From Paracentrotus lividus (lineage: Eukaryota; Echinodermata; Echinoidea; Camarodonta; Echinidae), in assembly GCA_940671915.1 (NCBI GenBank), contig CALNVZ010002974.1, forward strand, positions 38,711,259 to 38,775,258: DNA of 64,000 nucleotides, given 5' to 3'. The translations under genes and the position numbers were made by a program. This document shows, in pieces, positions 48,541 through 59,971 of the stretch (position 1 is the first letter of the stretch; each line of letters begins with the position of its first letter). Below the pieces are notes generated by a model. The model was not told where the DNA came from. It made no database searches and saw only the letters and a list, made by a program, of their open reading frames with translations.

Positions 48541-48654
48541 TTAATTTAAAATTGAAAAAAAGTATGGTCTTAAAATTGTTTGATATTGCATTATGTGGAA
48601 ACCAATAAGCTAAGTGAGGGGGGGGGGGGAGTGGCAAATCGAATGAATCTAGTT

Positions 48655-48945
48655 TATAACTTCGGCTGGTATCTCACTTTTTGGGAACTACTTTGAAACA
48701 ACTTTAAGACAGCTTTGAAACAAGTTTGAGACGGGTTGTTGAGACGTCACGGAGACGTCTCCGAGACGTTTCATGAATCGCGGAAACTACTTTGAGACCT
48801 TTCTCTGAAACTGCTTTGAAACAGATTTTGAAAATTGTCGTGGAGACATCTCGGAGAATTCTCCTCGACAGAATAAAGACGGAATAAACGTTTTATCCGT
48901 CGCGAAAAAAAAATTCAGTTGCGGAGACGTCTCCGCGATACCAAG
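48655..48945. repeat. GCGGAGACGTCTCCG repeat, copy 2
   Basis: Repeated TTTGAAACA/TTTGAGAC and GGAGACGTCTCCG motifs; inverse match to 34535-34700. Confidence 0.55.
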
Positions 48946-49574
48946 AGAGAGAAATAGAAAGGTTAAGGGTTTAAAATAATGTTCATTATTTTAGATATAA
49001 TAAAACATTAGTTGCATGGAGAATAAGCCTGTCGTTTTCCGATTCTCGCTAGGTTATACTTATCACGATAATGAGAGGGTTGATTATCTGATATTTTGCT
49101 TGAACTATTTTGTTGTAACTATAATGATGTAATGTAAAGTATGCCAAATGCAGTACGGTATACTATAAGTTAAAAGTCTCGCTTTTATTTAAAAACTTAC
49201 ACCTCCGCTTTTAATGAATGGTGCTTAGTCAAAGGTGCCATTGTCCAGAGGTGCGAAGCCGGCTGCTATGATCTTTAATCCATATTTTATAGAAATAATT
49301 TGATAGAAACAGGATCTCTTTTCAAGTGCTATTCAGTAGGATCATCGATCGAATCGTGGGTGCTGCACATGCATTACGCACTTTGAATTGTGAGTCTACT
49401 GGAAAGGAAGAAAGCGGAACTTTTGCAAAAAAATTTTTTTTTCTTTACAAAATAACGCGTCTTATACATGTATTTGGTTTGATGACTATGCCTTACGGTG
49501 TTAGATAGAAAAAAATGTCTGCCCCTTTTATGTTTACATTTACTACAAATCACGAAAATGACTGAGTTAGATGT

Positions 49575-50440
49575 AACATGTAACATTTTCGACTTAAAGT
49601 TCTTCCGATAAAAAATAATTTTCGCTACTTAAAACGGGACGTTTTCATTCCATAACTATATAATTAATTAAGTAATTGTACCCGCTCCGACTTTATTTCA
49701 TGAAGGACTTTTTTCGAAACATTTTCGACTTTAAGTTTTTCCAATAAATAATAATTTTCGCAACTTAAAACGGGACGTTATGATTTCATAACTAAATAAT
49801 TAATTACGTAATTGTACCCGCTCCGACTTTATTTCATGAAAGATTTATTTTGAAATATTATCGACTTTAAGTTCTTCCGATAAAAAATAATTTTCGCTAC
49901 TTAAAATGGGACGTTTTCATTCCATAACTAAATAATTAAGTAATTGTACCCGCTCCAACTTTATTTCATGAAGGACTTTTTTTCGAAACATTTTCGACTT
50001 TAAGTTCTTCCAATAAATAATAATTTTCGCAATTTAGAATGGGACGTTATGATTTCATAACTAAATAATTAATTACGTAATTGTACCCGCTCCGACTTTA
50101 TTTCATGAAAGATTTATTTCGAAACATTATCGTCTTTAAATTCTTCCGATAAATAATAATTTTCGCAACTTAAAACGGGACGTTTTCATTCCATAACTAA
50201 ATAATTAATTACGTAATTGCACCCGCTCCGACTTTATTTCATGAAAGATTTATTTCGAAACATTATCGACTTTATTAAGTTCTTCTGATAACTAATAATT
50301 TTCGCTACTTAAAACAGGACGTTTTCATTCCATAACTAAATAATTAATTACGTAATTGTACCCGCTCCGACTTTATTTCATGAAGGATCTATCTCGAAAC
50401 ATTATTGGCTGCGAGTTCTTCAGATTCCCGGGGGTCAAGA
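49575..50440. repeat. 136-base satellite array, about six units
   Basis: Units contain TTTTCGACTTTAAGTTCTTC, AATAATTTTCGC, ACTTAAAACGGGACGTT and CCCGCTCCGACTTTATTTCA. The CCCGCTCC landmark recurs at 49681, 49817, 49949, 50086, 50222 and 50361, a period of 132 to 139 bases. Confidence 0.9.
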
Positions 50441-51162
50441 AGTGGGTCTTACAAAATGACAACTGCATTATTTAGACAACATCGCCGTTGTTTCGGCTTC
50501 TCGTGCTTGGCTCGATCATGCGTGACGGACGGGTAAACTATTGTTCTCGGGATACCTGAATGCAGCCTCCTAATTGGTCAGTCGTTTCACTTTTGTAACA
50601 AGTGGTTGCTAGGGCATTTCGGTGAGTACAGTGGTGACAAAATGTTCTTAGTTTTCTGGCGCGGAGTCAAACGGAAGTCAAACTTCGCAGACGTTTTTCT
50701 CTTGATTTTGATTTCCAAGAGCACAATTCTCCTCGCGTTCAGAGGCTAATATCTTCACTTCTATTTACTCTTTACAGTCGGGTTATATATCAAATTCAAG
50801 GCAATGAATCAGGGATCAATAATATCAAATAAAATGGATTTCAAAAATCGCGACTAGTCTCTCATTTCGACGTGACGTATCACATATAAGATTTCAAGAG
50901 GAATTCATTTTAAACCCCCTCATGTAGCCACAGTAAGGCCATATGTTTTTGTCTGAAATTGAGATTTCAGAACAGTTATGTTACAAATATTTTATTTTCA
51001 CAGGAAACTGAGTTACCTTTTCACAAGAAGGCACTTAGCACAGTGGCATTGCACTAAGTTCTCTCTTGCGGCAAGGCCACGTCTTCCAATTGCTTTAGAC
51101 AAATGAGTGCAGAAATCATAAGGTATAATACACAAAGTAATACATGACATATATGTTTTCAG

Positions 51163-51420
51163 AGGATGGCGTTGATCCCGTCCTTCAATGCCCTGCCAAT
51201 ATCAACATGCTTGTGAGGGAAGGGACAGTCACAATGGTAGAGGTGACGTGGCCAACACCAGTTGCAACGGACAACTCTGGAGACGTCACTGTCACTTCAT
51301 CTCCGGCATCAGGGACGTCTTTTCAGGTATCAACGACTGGTCAGATTAACGTGGTGACTGTCACAGCTACAGATGCTGCTGGGAATGCTGCCATGTGTAC
51401 TTTCAACGTAGCAATCGGAT
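51163..51420 (+). CDS. HYR module 9 exon
   Basis: A 258-base exon (86 codons, phase 1-1) lies between ATATATGTTTTCAG and GTACGT. It encodes EDGVDPVLQCPANINMLV, VEVTWPTPVATDNSGDVTV, SGTSFQVSTTGQINVVTVTA, and TDAAGNAAMCTFNVAIG. This is a canonical hyalin repeat. ATDNSG and ATDAAGN are the two acidic loops most conserved in HYR modules. It has a slightly longer strand insert (STTGQINV) than its neighbours. Confidence 0.9.
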
Positions 51421-51659
51421 GTACGTATATTTATGTAGAGTTTGGGCATAAAGTATTACACCAAACTCTTCTTCTCTGTTTTCTGTTTCTCTGTTCTCTG
51501 CTTTGAATCTGTGGGATGAAATCAAAGATAGAATGCAGGCCCCATATTCATAAAATCTTACTAAAGCTACAGTATTAGGCCTACAGGCCAAAATTTTTGG
51601 GTCACCCTCAGATCTAAAAGAAAATCATACAATACACTGCATTCTGCATTCATTCCAAT

Positions 51660-52180
51660 GTACTTATACAGGATGATTGTTATGGAGAGTACCTCTGATT
51701 TTATTTTCATAAAAATCCTGGCTCCGTCATGGTTCAGTGACTTTCCTTATAAGCAATTTGAATCAAGATCATGTTAGAGCTGTGTGTCAAGTTTCATGGA
51801 ATAACTCATGGTAGAATGAACAATATTCATCAATGAATTTAGGCCGAATTTATTTTGACAGACATTGATTGCCTCCTGCATTGACTTTATGTACAGAGCC
51901 AGAGGTTTAAAAAAAAAATGAAATTTTGCATATTTTCATTCTTAATTTTGTCCATTTGACTACGAGATATTTCATGAAACTTGGCATATAGCTTCAACTG
52001 ATCTCCAAATAATAATGCCAAATGCCAAATTGCGTATACGATAAATCATTGAACCATGACCCAGCCCTAAACTTTCTTCTCATTAGCAAGATTTTCTTGC
52101 ATCTTGTGCCCACTGAGGTGTGAAACATCTGGATCATAAATCCTTATGAAAAAGAGCCTAGTCTAATTTTTTTTATTCCC
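51660..52180. repeat. Dispersed repeat, partner of 28735-28835
   Basis: CCCTAAACTTTCTTCTCATT and ATCTTGTGCCCACTGAGGTG near 52070 match the earlier copy, and the left part (CTCCGTCATGGTTCAGTGAC, 51721) is roughly inverse to 52050-52075. Confidence 0.5.
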
Positions 52181-52672
52181 GAGCTGTATATATTCATATT
52201 CTAAATAAGTTTTAATTATCTAATCTAGGTAATTTCTAAAATGTAAAAAACAAATAATGACCTAGTAGGACTTAACATTTATACATTTTTTATTTGGAGA
52301 ACAAATTAATGGGAAAAGATGCTAGTCCATATATCTCAGAGATATATTCATTAGAAAATATCTGTTTGGAGAGTTTTGATTAACAACATTTGAGATGTTT
52401 ATACATGAACCTTACCTTAGTTTTTAAACATTTTTGTTATTATTTGTGACATTGCGGATTGACACTTTATGGGATATTTTTTTTGTTTTCCCAATCCAAC
52501 TTATACCATTCTCAGTAAGCTTGCGAACATAGAATTGAGATCGCAATACTTACACACAATCTTGCTGCAAGCTTGCGAGGACCTTGAAAGCTTGCCGCAA
52601 GCTTGCACAATTATCCATAAAGGTATGAATTAGAAGGATGAATCATTGTCACCTTTACTGTCTTCTGTACAG

Positions 52673-52800
52673 ATGATGTTGCCCCTATGCTCACGTGCCC
52701 TGATGTCATGCAGCCTACAGACACAGGTCAAGCTACAGCCTCTGCTACATGGCCAGATGTGGTTATTACTGATGACTTCACTAGTGTGTCGGCATTGATA
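52673..52800 (+). CDS. HYR module 10, first half exon
   Basis: A 128-base exon (enters in phase 1, leaves in phase 0) lies between TGTCTTCTGTACAG and GTAAGA. It encodes YDDVAPMLTCPDVMQPTDTG, ATASATWPDVVITDDFTSVS, ALI. The DDVAPMLTCP start, ATWPDV and the TDD loop are HYR landmarks, but the exon stops in mid-module. The second half is at 53633. This is the only HYR module in the gene split by an intron. Confidence 0.85.
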
Positions 52801-53250
52801 GTAAGATAACACTTAATATGATGCTGTAGTTTGCAGGCATATACCCTCACTGGCCATTATCATTGCAACATAGCTAAAATAGCTGAAATACACTTTTACT
52901 TTATAAGGCTCTAATTAATCATATAGTAATATTTCATTCATAATCATAGTATTTTGATGATTTTTGAAATATTTTCAAAACGTTTTGAATATTTTGATAA
53001 GGAAAAACCGGACCTTTTATCCATTCCTGATCGCCATAGGTGACCAGACAAAGACATTTCTGAAACGAGGGGAAATAGAAATAGGAAATATCTCGTAAAA
53101 TTCTTTGCAGATTTGTCATATATATATATTTTTGCCAAAAAGATAAGAGCAGAAGAAAAATAAGTTTCATTTTCCATTTGCCAAGATGTAATAAAGGAGG
53201 ATTGAGTTTTGTGTTGCAAATACCTTTTCATGCAATTGACATAGTACCAC

Positions 53251-53355
53251 CTGAGATCAACATCACACTTGATTGCAATCAAATGACATTATCCCCATTC
53301 ATTTTGTGTACGACTGCACTCAATCGTTTGCAATCAAATGTGATGTTGATCTCAG
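53251..53355. repeat. 105-base palindrome in the intron splitting module 10
   Basis: CTGAGATCAACATCACACTT, then GATTGCAATC, at 53251-53280 is mirrored by TTGCAATCAAATGTGATGTTGATCTCAG at 53328-53355. It is MITE-like; no target duplication was assigned. Confidence 0.7.
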
Positions 53356-53632
53356 CCGTCCTCAGTTTCCTGTGGTGAATATATCATTATTTTCCACCAT
53401 GAGCAAATTTGCCACTTTTAATGTTTTAGTTTTATCATGTCTATGTCATATGATGTGTCTTCTGTTTATCATGAAATGTTATTGTTGATGAATAAATTAA
53501 TCAAACCAAAATCAAATCAAATCAAAGTATTGCTGAATACTCAAAGCCTCTGATTGTGGTACACATCATCCTGTGCAACATCTAATCGGCAACTGATTTC
53601 AATAAAATAACTCTTGCTCTGTTTTTCTTCAG

Positions 53633-53759
53633 AATACAAGCACGCACGGCTCAATGATTTCTAACTTGCGTTACGATGCTGACCCCATTACCGTAACTTT
53701 AACAGCAGAAGATGAGCGGGGAAATATAGGGACATGTACATTCACAGTTGACGTTGTAG
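53633..53759 (+). CDS. HYR module 10, second half exon
   Basis: A 127-base exon (enters in phase 0, leaves in phase 1) lies between TTGCTCTGTTTTTCTTCAG and GTGAGT. It encodes NTSTHGSMISNLRYDADPIT, VTLTAEDERGNIGTCTFTVDVV. With the exon at 52673 it gives a complete 85-residue HYR module ending AED..GN.GTCTFTV.V. The phases of the two halves fit exactly, which supports both boundaries. Confidence 0.87.
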
Positions 53760-54157
53760 GTGAGTCATTTGATGTAGTTTCTGTTTGGTCACACCTAAAT
53801 TGGTTTCTGATGTTAGTTAAAGACAAACCACTTTGTAAATTATAAGAATAATCCCATAACCCATAATCATAATGTGACCAGCTGGAATGATTCTGAAGGA
53901 GTGGAGATTGTGCACTGTAATGTGCGGGATCTTAAAATAATCAAATGACCGGGGTAATGATATATTGTAAGCGGTTGGGTCTTAACAGGTAAAGCTCTTT
54001 ATAAAAAAAAAAAACAGTATAATTATTATTATTTAAATTTTCCAACACAATCTATCATAATAACTCCACAGGACCTGTTTGGTTTTGACACGTTTGGAAG
54101 AAACATTTTGTTTCTCTTCCTGACTGAGATATGACCCCTGTAGAGAGGGATAGTTCT

Positions 54158-54197
54158 ACCAGGGGGCTGTCATTAGACATTATGACAGCCCCCTGGT
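54158..54197. repeat. Perfect hairpin CCAGGGGGCTGTCA / TGACAGCCCCCTGG
   Basis: A 14-base perfect inverted repeat with a 12-base loop lies just left of the transposon nest. Confidence 0.85.
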
Positions 54198-54242
54198 TCT
54201 AGAGTGCGTCCCAAAAAGAACTATACACTTTTGACAAGGCTA

Positions 54243-55599
54243 GGGGAAACCGGGGATGGAAGTTACAAAATTCACATTTTGGGCCAGATAATTCTAATGA
54301 AAGAACTCACACACTCCATCTTGGGTCTGTAGTTAGCCTATTATGTTTGCTAAAACCTGATCGAGGCATATAAAACTTGAAAACATGTAAACACTAATTA
54401 ACTACAGCTTAATTAATGAAGACATTTTTTTGTAACAACCTACCCCGTATACAGGGTAAGTTGTTACACCATACGGGGTAAATTGTTACAATATTTAAAC
54501 ATACAGGGTAAGTTGACAATGTGTAAATCTCTTAGACTATACTTTTGTTTCAACTTTCCAGTTTCTTGGAATCTTTAAAGGGGAAGTTCACCCTGGAATT
54601 GTAATGGTCTTAAAACATGCAGAAAAATAAAAGAAAAATATGAGTGAAGGTTTGGGGAAAATCGACCAAAATATGATGAAGTTATGAATATTCAAAGTTT
54701 TGATTCTGTGACGTCACATGCGAGCAGATCTCCTATGTGTTATGTAGTGTAAATTCCATAAAATGTCATTTTTTTTTTCAGAAGAAAATAATTATGTCAC
54801 CTGTGCGGTCGATATACCATCAAACATTATGTTCATATACATGACTATATCAAATTGACCCATTCCTTTATCAAGAACTATGACAAAAATACAAATTTAT
54901 GGAATTTACATACACAACCAATGGGAGAGCTGCTCGCACGTGACGTCACAGAATCAAAACTTTACATATTCATAACTTCGCTATTATTTGGTCGATTTTC
55001 TTCAAACTTTCACTAATATTTTTCTATTATTTTTCTTCATTTTTTAAGACCAATAAAATTCCAGGGTGAACTTCCCCTTTAACAATAGATCAAGGAGAGC
55101 TCTAGAATTGACAAAAGTAGTAATAGAAACATAAAAATATACCACCTGAAAATTGAGACAAAATGTTATTTTACATATGAAATGTAATTGGGGTAAATTG
55201 TTACATCGACATGGGGCAGATTGTTGTAACAACCTACCCCATGAGTGATTTTACACACAAAATCAACTGTAGCACAGCCATTAGGCAAAATTATAGGGCA
55301 TGGCTCGGGGGTATATTAGTGACATACATGTACTATATTTACAATACCAAAATATCATCATGTGCCTTCAGTTGTAAGAGCTTTTACAAATTTCAATTTT
55401 TGTCAAAAATTTACTTTGAACTTACTGTTTTTGTTGATTTACTTTTTGTAAAACAACAGAGAAACCTCACGACCGGCAGTTCATCACAGCTATGTGTAGG
55501 CTGTAGAAGGGTGCCAGTTAGCACGCCCTCTCTTCTTCAAGCTTAGCACACTGAGAACTGTAACAACTGACCCGTGTAACTTCCATCCCCGGTCTCCCC
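54243..55599. mobile_element. Middle transposon of the nest (GGGGAAACCGGGGATGG ends)
   Basis: It begins GGGGAAACCGGGGATGGAAG and ends with the inverse CTTCCATCCCCGGTCTCCCC. TA lies at 54241-54242 and 55600-55601. It is related to the element at 36943 and, like it, has internal TTGTTACA / GGGGTAAATTG motifs. It interrupts the outer element at a TA. Confidence 0.85.
54579..55078. mobile_element. Inner 500-base palindromic MITE of the nest, TTAA target
   Basis: TTAA flanks it (54575-54578, 55079-55082). The ends AGGGGAAGTTCACCCTGGAA are mirrored by TTCCAGGGTGAACTTCCCCT, and the arms stay inverse for most of the length. A diverged left-arm fragment (CACCCTGGAATTTTAGTGG) is at about 3988. Confidence 0.85.
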
Positions 55600-56224
55600 T
55601 ACCAAATTAAAAATATATGATGAACTATCATTATGACACAAACAATTCTGAAAATAACGCATTCTTCAGTGAGCAATGCCCACTTTTATGAAGGACACAA
55701 AAAACAGCCTGCGCAGGAATTCACTATTCATTTATCCCCTGGGTATGGCATGCCAAGAAGGATTCAAGTAATAATGGAATAATTTGGCTAACAAAGACAA
55801 CAAATAAACTGAAGTAAGAGCAAAAATCAATGATATGAAAACGAAACGGTGAAAAACTACATTTTGCATAAAACTGATTGTTAATTTCTGACTTTTGATA
55901 TATCTTTTACTCTGTTACCTGATTCATTCCATTATTTCTTTGAATCCTTCTTGGCATGCCATACCCAAGTGGTAAATGAATAGCGAATTCCCGCGCAGGC
56001 TATTTTTTGTGTCCTTCATAAAAGTGGGCATTGCATGCTCACTGAAGAATGCGTTATTTTCAGAATTTTTTGTGTAATAATGATAGTTGAGGATATGAGC
56101 TGTATATACATCTAAACCTTTTCCCCAAGAAATATATATTTTTAATTTGGCAGCCTTGTCTAAAGTGTATAGTTCTTTTTGGGACGTCTGTATAATGTGG
56201 CCTTTTGTTTTTTATGATACACAG

Positions 56225-56467
56225 ACCAAGAGAGTCCTGTATGGGTATGTCCCGGCAACATTACCGAAATGGCTGAAGTTGGAACAAACTCCAAGGTAGT
56301 ATCTTGGACGCTACCTACCGTCAGTGATAACTCTGGCAAGGCCCCGATCAGAAGCAACAACCCACCCACCTCTCAGACCTTCTCTGGAGGGGTTTGGCCC
56401 GTGGTGTATACAGCAACTGATGACTCTGGGAATGTAGGAACCTGCACGTTTTACGTCACAATTGAAG
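56225..56467 (+). CDS. HYR module 11 exon
   Basis: A 243-base exon (81 codons, phase 1-1) lies between TTTTTATGATACACAG and GTATAT. It encodes DQESPVWVCPGNITEMAEVG, SKVVSWTLPTVSDNSGKAPI, SQTFSGGVWPVVYTATDDSG, and NVGTCTFYVTIE. It is a canonical module with CP.NI, VSW..P..SDNSG, VYTATDDSGN and CTF.V. One sequon, NIT, follows the first Cys. The acceptor comes 32 bases after the outer end of the transposon nest. Confidence 0.9.
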
Positions 56468-57246
56468 GTATATACATTAGATATATTTACTACAATTTAT
56501 GTTCTTTTCCAAGTTGAACCTAGGGCACCAACATATCAATAGCATATCAATTGAAATGGGTTGTAATTAACCTGCATGTATATGACTTTTATAGTAGACT
56601 ATGATGTTATTAATTACCTTGCCATGCCATAACTTGTCATTTGTTGGTAGAGTATCTTAATTATACCATCACAATGTATTATATGCTTTAAACTCTAACT
56701 TGAAGTAAGACATGCCCATGTAAATGATAAATAAAGGTAACAGGTACAACATTCAGATTTTGCAAGTTGCATGTAGTCGAGTTATGAAAGAATGAGCATA
56801 TTTTCACTACAATCAACCATCACCAATTATGACTGTGATCTGTTGTAGGAAGCATTCACTCAATTTTTCATCATTTTATCAAAACTGGATTTTGTACCTC
56901 CTTTTCACAATTAACTCGTGCATGTGTGAACCAAGATAGTTAGATCTTATTGTCAATCAGAATTACAAAAATTATATTAGCTTGAAATATTAGTCTACAT
57001 TTGAATGAGCTCTTTACTGATACATGCAGTATTTCTTTTATTTGCACTTTCAAGCCTATTAGACACAATGAAAGGATCGAGACTTTTGATAATATAGAAT
57101 GATTTCCCCTAAACAAATCATACATATGTTTATGTATATCCATTTGACCTCTCTCTGAAATTTCACAGTTCACATAAATATTATATAGCTGTTTCCTTTC
57201 CAATATTTGACACATAATAACAATTTATCAACTCTGAATATTCCAG

Positions 57247-57498
57247 TCGACAGTGACGTGCCTACATTTAACAACTGTCCCACAAGCCCGGTGAGTGTAA
57301 ATTCAGATCCAGATACTAACTCGGCAGTTGTGGACTGGGGTGTTATCACGGCTATGGACAATGGTGGCGGGGCTACAACTGTAACATCCAACTACGCCAA
57401 CAATCAACGCCTCGACATCGGATCATACAACGTGGTTTATGAGGCTCGGGATGAAAGTGGCAATGTGGCATACTGCAGATTCACAGCAGTTGTAGTCG
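57247..57498 (+). CDS. HYR module 12 exon
   Basis: A 252-base exon (84 codons, phase 1-1) lies between CAACTCTGAATATTCCAG and GTAAGT. It encodes VDSDVPTFNNCPTSPVSVNS, AVVDWGVITAMDNGGGATTV, RLDIGSYNVVYEARDESG, and NVAYCRFTAVVV. Cys-Pro, VDW, DNGGG and YEARDESGN match HYR; the last strand reads CRFTAVV rather than CTFTVTV. Both cysteines are present. Confidence 0.88.
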
Positions 57499-57664
57499 GT
57501 AAGTTTTATTCTCCTTAATTGGATATCATTCAAATATTGAACATCACCTATTCCTAGTTGTTAAAGGTTTAGGTTCAGTTGGTAAGCACAAATCAAAGAT
57601 GAGTCCAATATTTGCCCTAAGGAATATTCTGGTATCCCATGAAATAAATCCACCAAATATAATT

Positions 57665-57860
57665 ATTATTATCTATGATCAATATTCAGAAAGCTCAAGC
57701 CAGGCGTGGATCAAAGAGATTCAAATTGAATACATTTCTCGGGCCCAATTGTCTGGGGACAAAAGCAGCTCTTTTATGTTTATGCATGGGCCCGATACTT
57801 CCATTGTATGAGATCAGGCTGCGTCCACTACTGCAAGCTGTGAAAAGCAGTACTTCTGAC
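57665..57860. repeat. Dispersed repeat, inverse of 24745-24860
   Basis: GGCGTGGATCAAAGAGATTC, CGGGCCCAATTGTCTGGGGA and CATGGGCCC..ATA match 24770-24860 in inverse (GGGCCCATGCG, GTCCCCAGACAATTGGGCCC, TTGGATCCGCGCC). It lies in the intron before module 13. Confidence 0.6.
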
Positions 57861-57938
57861 TCGTGGAATATTTCTGGTATCCCATTCTGAGCAATCCACT
57901 ATAAGATAAATATTCTTCTCTCTACTTTTCGTTAACAG

Positions 57939-58208
57939 ACGGTGAGGCCCCAGGATTTATTTCATGCGTCGGTCCACCACCTGTCTACATTCTGAACTCA
58001 CAACCATCAGTCGTAGTCACGTGGACGGAACCAACTTTCGTGGATAACTCTATAGATCGCCCTGTAACAGCAACGCTGGCTCAAGGGTCTACTGGCCCAG
58101 GGACGAGGCGTACAGAAGGCACACATGTGATTGAATACATAGCCAGGGATGCGGCTGGAAACACGGCCTCTACCTGCACATTCAACATAACTGTCCTGAC
58201 CACAACAG
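57939..58208 (+). CDS. HYR module 13 exon
   Basis: A 270-base exon (90 codons, phase 1-1) lies between CTACTTTTCGTTAACAG and GTTTAA. It encodes DGEAPGFISCVGPPPVYILN, VVVTWTEPTFVDNSIDRPVT, TRRTEGTHVIEYIARDAAGN, TASTCTFNITVLTTT. HYR core motifs (VTWTEP.FVDNS, ARDAAGN, CTFNITV) are clear. The tail VLTTT is an extra linker before the SEA-like region. The donor is unusual, and a MITE starts 10 bases after it. Confidence 0.88.
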
Positions 58209-58217
58209 GTTTAATAA

Positions 58218-58440
58218 TAGACCATTTTACTATTCATATTCAAATTTTATGCATATTTTTTCCTGGCGACATAGTAACAAGGTATTCAAACAACTTGTAA
58301 TAGAAGAATATATGGAATCCAGTTTGCATACATTAGCTATTGCTATGTTGGGCAAGCCTCTAGCAAGCTTTCACTTTGTCAAGAACAATCTTTGTTTAAA
58401 AAAGTATGCATAAAATTTGAATATGTGAGTAAACAGGTCT
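58218..58440. mobile_element. MITE family M1, copy 3
   Basis: It has the ends AGACCATTTTACT and GTGAGTAAACAGGTCT, with an interior inverted relative to the copies at 11689 and 11971 (CCTGGCGACATAGTAACAAG). It starts 10 bases after the splice donor of module 13. Confidence 0.75.
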
Positions 58441-58488
58441 TTTCTTTATTTGGATCCTAGACTTGCTTTCTAATGCGGCACTCAGATG

Positions 58489-58570
58489 TACACAATGCAA
58501 GACCAGCATATTGAAATTTGTAAAAATTGCCAACAACACGCACACTGCACATAGACAAAATATATAAATT
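58489..58570. repeat. Dispersed repeat shared with 16168-16240
   Basis: GTACACAATGCAAGACCAGC, ATATTGAAATT, AAAAAT and CACTGCACATAGA resemble 16168-16240 in the same orientation. Confidence 0.5.
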
Positions 58571-58925
58571 CATTAAGGACAGTGATGATCATGCGAGGGG
58601 CAAAATATGTTTTTACAAAAAGCAAATAAGATTCAATTAACACTGATTATTAAGTAAACACTGGGCAATGTGGATATATTGTATTAAGAACTGTATAAAT
58701 GTTGCTTTTATTATTATTATACATTTCATCTCGCCGTATCTATCGTCTTATTTGAAAACGAATCTACCTTGAATAACTCAAACCTCATTTCAATTGTTTC
58801 AAAATCAACTGGTTGTTATTTTTCTGTTTTTCTATTTTTAGATGTGGTTGCACATTAAATCGGGCAGAATTTGAGATATGAAGTCCTATAGATTGATATC
58901 ATTAAATCTATTACTTTTGTTACAG

Positions 58926-59026
58926 ATACTATTGTATTGGAAGGTGAAGTTGAGCTGGATGTAGTCCGTGGAATCAATGGGCGGTTTGTCTTCAGTGACG
59001 ATCGACAGATTGATTTAAGGAATGAT
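58926..59026 (+). CDS. SEA-like module 1, first half exon
   Basis: A 101-base exon (enters in phase 1, leaves in phase 0) lies between TTACTTTTGTTACAG and GTGAGT. It encodes DTIVLEGEVELDVVRGING, RFVFSDDRQIDLRND. The GEVELDVV strand followed by a short helix-forming stretch is how SEA modules begin. The second half is at 60651. The exon layout repeats in the next pair (62123 and 62908), which supports the reading. SEA assignment is by pattern, not by search. Confidence 0.72.
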
Positions 59027-59409
59027 GTGAGTATCTTGTCATTTCGACTTTTTTGCATTTTAATACCTTTCCGGTTATCTATTTATAATTCAGGATTATG
59101 TCAACCAAATGAAAATAAGGGAAGGGTTACAATATCGGAATGGGAATATTAAAATCAATTCCAAACTGCAGTAAGTAGGCAATTGTATGGAATTTTTAAT
59201 TTTTTTGCAATCAATAACCACATGTGGTATGGTTAAGACATTGATATTCGATATATTAGAGTGATAGAAACATACCATTCACTTGAACAGATCAAACGTT
59301 TATAACTTGTAAGAATATCATCTGTGGCAGATTCAGTGAAAGTGAGGCATGCTCCCTCTATTTTCGAGAACCACAGATTAATAATTTTGCAACTTTTTCC
59401 CATGTTTTA

Positions 59410-59563
59410 CCAACAAATAATTTACCATAAATTAGTCATGAAATGATTCATCTGAATAATTTTTCATTTTTTGGGTAGAGCTTCTGAACATTAACCCAAA
59501 TCATGAAAAATAATAGAGATAAATCATTTCATAACTAATTTATGGTAAATTATTTGATGGTAA
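59410..59563. repeat. Palindrome, about 150 bases
   Basis: AATAATTTACCATAAATTAG, TCATGAAATGATT and TTTTTCAT are mirrored by ATGAAAAATAATAG, AATCATTTCAT and CTAATTTATGGTAAATTATT. MITE-like. Confidence 0.7.
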
Positions 59564-59971
59564 CACACGGGACAAAGTTGTAAAACAGCTTGGACTTACC
59601 CAATAATTATATCTTCATGTATTTAAAAAAATAACCTCCAACCTCTCCCCCTCTATGTTTCAATTTCCTGTATACATGTAAATGTACTTCCTTTACTTCC
59701 ATATCCTGGATCGAAGGGGTAATATAGAAGAAAGGACAATAATAGCACAGATAGAAATTCATAATGGAGAGACATGTGTGGAGGAAGAGCTTGCAATTAT
59801 TCTATACAGTATTATATCAAAATGAAAATTATTTACTGAATCTTCAATGTATCATGTGTGCTCTGTAAAAGAAATGAGTGAAAATGATAAAGGGAGAGTA
59901 TCAAAAAAATATTATTTTGCCGATTTCCTTGGCGACTTGTGTCTCATTATGTGATGTATCACATTTGTTAA

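Larger units (their letters stand above)
46726..50884. mobile_element. DNA transposon family X, copy 2
   Basis: GTGATTCGTCTTGTCGAAAT at the left and ATTTCGACGTGACGTATCAC at the right are inverted ends. ATAT flanks both (before 46726 and from 50885), a candidate target duplication. It shares long blocks with 2936-6580 but lacks the insert found there at 3386-5261. It carries a LINE 3' end (47465-48540) and a 136-base satellite (49575-50440) that the first copy lacks. Confidence 0.7.
54202..56190. mobile_element. Outer transposon of a three-level nest (GTCCCAAAAAGAAC ends)
   Basis: The left arm GTCCCAAAAAGAACTATACA, then CTTTTGACAAGGC (54208), continues after an insert at 55600 with CCAAATTAAAAATATATGAT. 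The right arm (55900-56190) is its inverse without the insert (GGCTGCCAAATTAAAAATAT in inverse). TA flanks at 54200-54201 and 56191-56192 fit Tc1/mariner-type insertion. No transposase is seen. Confidence 0.8.

Noticed and set aside
57170..57391. Minus-strand frames over HYR exons (also 46168-46389, 42159-42347)
   Set aside because: Shadows of real + strand exons, which have matching splice sites, phases and HYR motifs.
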